Below, in pieces: positions 11,682 through 13,546 of a DNA stretch of 13,546 nucleotides. Position 1 is the stretch's first letter; each line of letters opens with the position of its first letter. Location: the NCBI GenBank assembly GCA_030834835.1, contig JAUQXD010000770.1:1-13546 (forward strand). The letters are read 5' to 3'. This stretch comes from Thermoflexales bacterium (lineage in GTDB: Bacteria > Chloroflexota > Anaerolineae > Fen-1058). The notes beneath the pieces were generated by a model that searched no databases, was not told the origin of the DNA, and saw nothing but the letters and a program-made list of their open reading frames with translations. Both the position numbers and the translations under genes were made by a program.

Positions 11682-13546
11682 TGCGCAACGAGGCCGGTGT
11701 CGGGAATGATTTCGCGATGGCGCTCACTCCAGGCGGGCTTCTTCGGGTTGGCAGTGCTCCACTCGTAATACGCTCGAAAGTCAAAAAGGTCGCAGCTCAA
11801 GCGCAGGATGCGCTGCTTGCCGTTGTGCTTTTCCTCGCCAGATTGTTCGACAGTCTCAATGAAGGTCTTCCGCCCTGTAGCGTCGTAACCGATGTTTTCG
11901 GCGATCGCCATGAATATCGGAGCGTCATCAGGCACTTGCTCTCCATCCTTCAGTCGGCGAAGGAAGACGAGACTCGCTTTCACACCGGCGTCGTAATGTG
12001 CAAACGCAAACTGGGGAAGGGAGACGACGGCAAGCAGTTGAAAATGAGCAAGCAACCACTCACGCACGCGTTGAAGGGCAGAGTTAGTGAGGACGCCATC
12101 AGGCAGCACGATTGCGGCGCGGCCCGTGCCGGGCTTCAAGAAAGAGTGAACGCGCTCCAAGAAGAGGAGTTCAGTCTTAATGCTGGCGCGATCTTTGACG
12201 GCTCTCGCACCGCGCTTAGCGTCGGCCTCGTCCTTGGCTGATTCGTCTGGTTCGGTATCGGTAGTGCTCTTGCTAATGTATAAACGGAGATCGAACTGAT
12301 CCAGATAACCCTCGCCCTTTTCAGTGCGCTTCACCACGGAGCCGAAAGGTGGGTTGGTCAGCACAAGGTCGAAACGTCCTTCGCGAAGGGCTTTGTTTGT
12401 GTCATAGAGATAAACGCGATTCTCGCCTTTCGGCTTGCCTTCGGCGTCTTTAGGCCGTTCAAAGAAATCCAGCGCATCATGGCCGATGATATTTGTATGA
12501 CCATCGTCGTGAATGATCATGTTCATCTTCGCGACTCGGGCTAACTCCTCGTTAATCTCAATGCCAAACAGTCTCTTGGCCGCGAAATCATTCCAATAGG
12601 CAAAGTGTTTCTGGCTTTGCGTGGCATCGGTGCGGTGTTTTGGAAAGCGTCGATCTGCTTCACGGAGTACATGGTCAAGCGCGTAGAGGAGAAAACCACC
12701 AGAACCACAGGCTGGATCAAGCACCATATCGCTACGCTGGGGGTTTAGCATTTCAACGGCGAAGCCGATAAGTTCGCGTGGGGTAAAATACTGACCGAAA
12801 TCACCCTTGAAAAATCCACCCATAAACTCTTCAAATGCAACACCTTTGGTGTCGAGTTCGGTGCGGTCAAGTGAGATGCCCTCTAGATGCTCCACAACCT
12901 GAGCAAGGATGGGCGGATCGATGTTGATTTTATCGGTGAAGACATCCGGCTCCAACTCTTGCTCGGCAGTGTAAAGTTTGTGGATGCGGCTAGCAAGATC
13001 ATCGACGCTCTCCTCGCTCTTGCGCTGAAAAGTATACGGGTTGCCATCTTCGCGATCTTCATTCTTTTCATCACGATGCTTAATGAAGATAATTTTGCAG
13101 AACTCGCCAAACGCTGCGATGGGGCTACGTTTTCCGCCTTCCCAAAGCGTCTGATGGCATTTGCGAATAGCGGCACGCAGTTCTTCACGCGGGATAGCCG
13201 GAAGATCGCTTGCAGCCTCTTGTGTGCCATCGGGAAGTAATCGAAATCCACCTTTGTAAAAGCGCCAGGCGGGTGGTTTGCTGTAACGAACGGGAATATC
13301 GGCAAGTTCATTTTTGTCACGCTCGCCTGGGGGAAACTTGTCAAAGCGTAACAGACGGCGAGTCAGGCCAGCGATAGCTCCGCAGAAAGGCGCGCCAAGG
13401 TTGGCACGGTTGCCACAGGCCTGCTCGATGGATTGGGCAAACTCGGCGTCGGACACATCCGCGCGCTTACATTCAAACACGAAGTACGGCGACTTAAGCT
13501 CGTCGTCTTTGTCGGCATAGATGACGAGATCGGCGAGATCGTTGGG
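11639..13546 (-). CDS. Fused nuclease-like and N6-adenine methylase subunit, partial (N-terminus beyond right edge)
   Basis: 635 residues, open to the window edge, so the start is missing. The first visible part, NDLADLVIY then VFECKRADV, gives D-x(n)-E25-x-K27 (numbering from the edge), the PD-(D/E)xK core of the HsdR N-terminal nuclease family. A helical region follows, then an HsdM-type methylase: GQYFTPREL at about 251-259, AdoMet-binding LDPACGSGG at 276-284, and catalytic TNPPFGS at 397-403. Total length and order resemble BcgI-type RM subunits, in which one chain cuts and methylates with a separate S subunit. The alternative is a type I methylase with a nuclease-like N-terminus and an HsdR outside the window. 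The gene ends FFI in a run of seven Ts. Confidence 0.9.
   Translation of the reverse strand, partial: PNDLADLVIYADKDDELKSPYFVFECKRADVSDAEFAQSIEQACGNRANLGAPFCGAIAGLTRRLLRFDKFPPGERDKNELADIPVRYSKPPAWRFYKGGFRLLPDGTQEAASDLPAIPREELRAAIRKCHQTLWEGGKRSPIAAFGEFCKIIFIKHRDEKNEDREDGNPYTFQRKSEESVDDLASRIHKLYTAEQELEPDVFTDKINIDPPILAQVVEHLEGISLDRTELDTKGVAFEEFMGGFFKGDFGQYFTPRELIGFAVEMLNPQRSDMVLDPACGSGGFLLYALDHVLREADRRFPKHRTDATQSQKHFAYWNDFAAKRLFGIEINEELARVAKMNMIIHDDGHTNIIGHDALDFFERPKDAEGKPKGENRVYLYDTNKALREGRFDLVLTNPPFGSVVKRTEKGEGYLDQFDLRLYISKSTTDTEPDESAKDEADAKRGARAVKDRASIKTELLFLERVHSFLKPGTGRAAIVLPDGVLTNSALQRVREWLLAHFQLLAVVSLPQFAFAHYDAGVKASLVFLRRLKDGEQVPDDAPIFMAIAENIGYDATGRKTFIETVEQSGEEKHNGKQRILRLSCDLFDFRAYYEWSTANPKKPAWSERHREIIPDTGLVAQWRSFQKDPTPFFI

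Noticed and set aside
11588..12241. 217-codon plus-strand ORF
   Set aside because: It covers the methylase and specificity subunit on the opposite strand, whose motifs are unambiguous.

Overview
The window looks like an accessory region of a bacterial chromosome, most plausibly from Chloroflexota. The evidence for that is a large MalT/LuxR-type ATPase regulator beginning MLATKLYIPPPR and secreted or membrane proteins with Pro/Thr-rich linkers. The taxonomy is inference from gene style only. No rRNA, tRNA, insertion sequence or CRISPR array was found.

Left part (1-5480). A partial minus-strand MalT-like regulator reads off the left edge. Divergent from it, a near-consensus plus-strand promoter (1271-1299) drives a leader of about 100 nt that ends in a strong intrinsic terminator (1362-1406). 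Then comes a plus-strand run of unrecognised genes: a single-pass membrane protein interrupted by an in-frame amber codon, a 436-aa secreted protein, a multi-pass membrane protein, a small membrane protein, and three small soluble proteins, the last two separated by one in-frame TGA. Several strong RNA hairpins lie between these genes (4076-4160, 4459-4488, 4519-4564). The run closes with a hairpin (5447-5473) that could terminate transcription from both sides.

Middle part (5652-7520). Three minus-strand genes, visibly more AT-rich than their surroundings, form an apparent operon with its own promoter (7484-7511). They encode an in-out-in membrane protein with an external coiled coil, a 100-aa membrane-anchored coiled-coil protein, and a membrane-anchored TIR-domain protein that keeps a WxxxE motif placed like the catalytic Glu of TIR NADases. 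The last two overlap by ATGA. This is the best candidate for an undescribed system: a membrane-sensing TIR module, probably anti-phage.

Right part (7615-13546). A soluble helical protein of unknown function is followed by a gene-free stretch with a decayed 21-bp tandem repeat. Then comes a minus-strand restriction-modification operon that enters from the right edge: a fused HsdR_N-like nuclease and N6-adenine methylase (partial), a two-TRD specificity subunit overlapping it by 43 bp, and, 2 bp further on, a protein with a HEPN RNxxxH motif and an acidic tail. The layout resembles BcgI-type systems, in which one chain both cuts and methylates, with a HEPN protein added as a possible back-up toxin. 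TIR operon and restriction operon together suggest a defence island beside a cell-envelope gene cluster.
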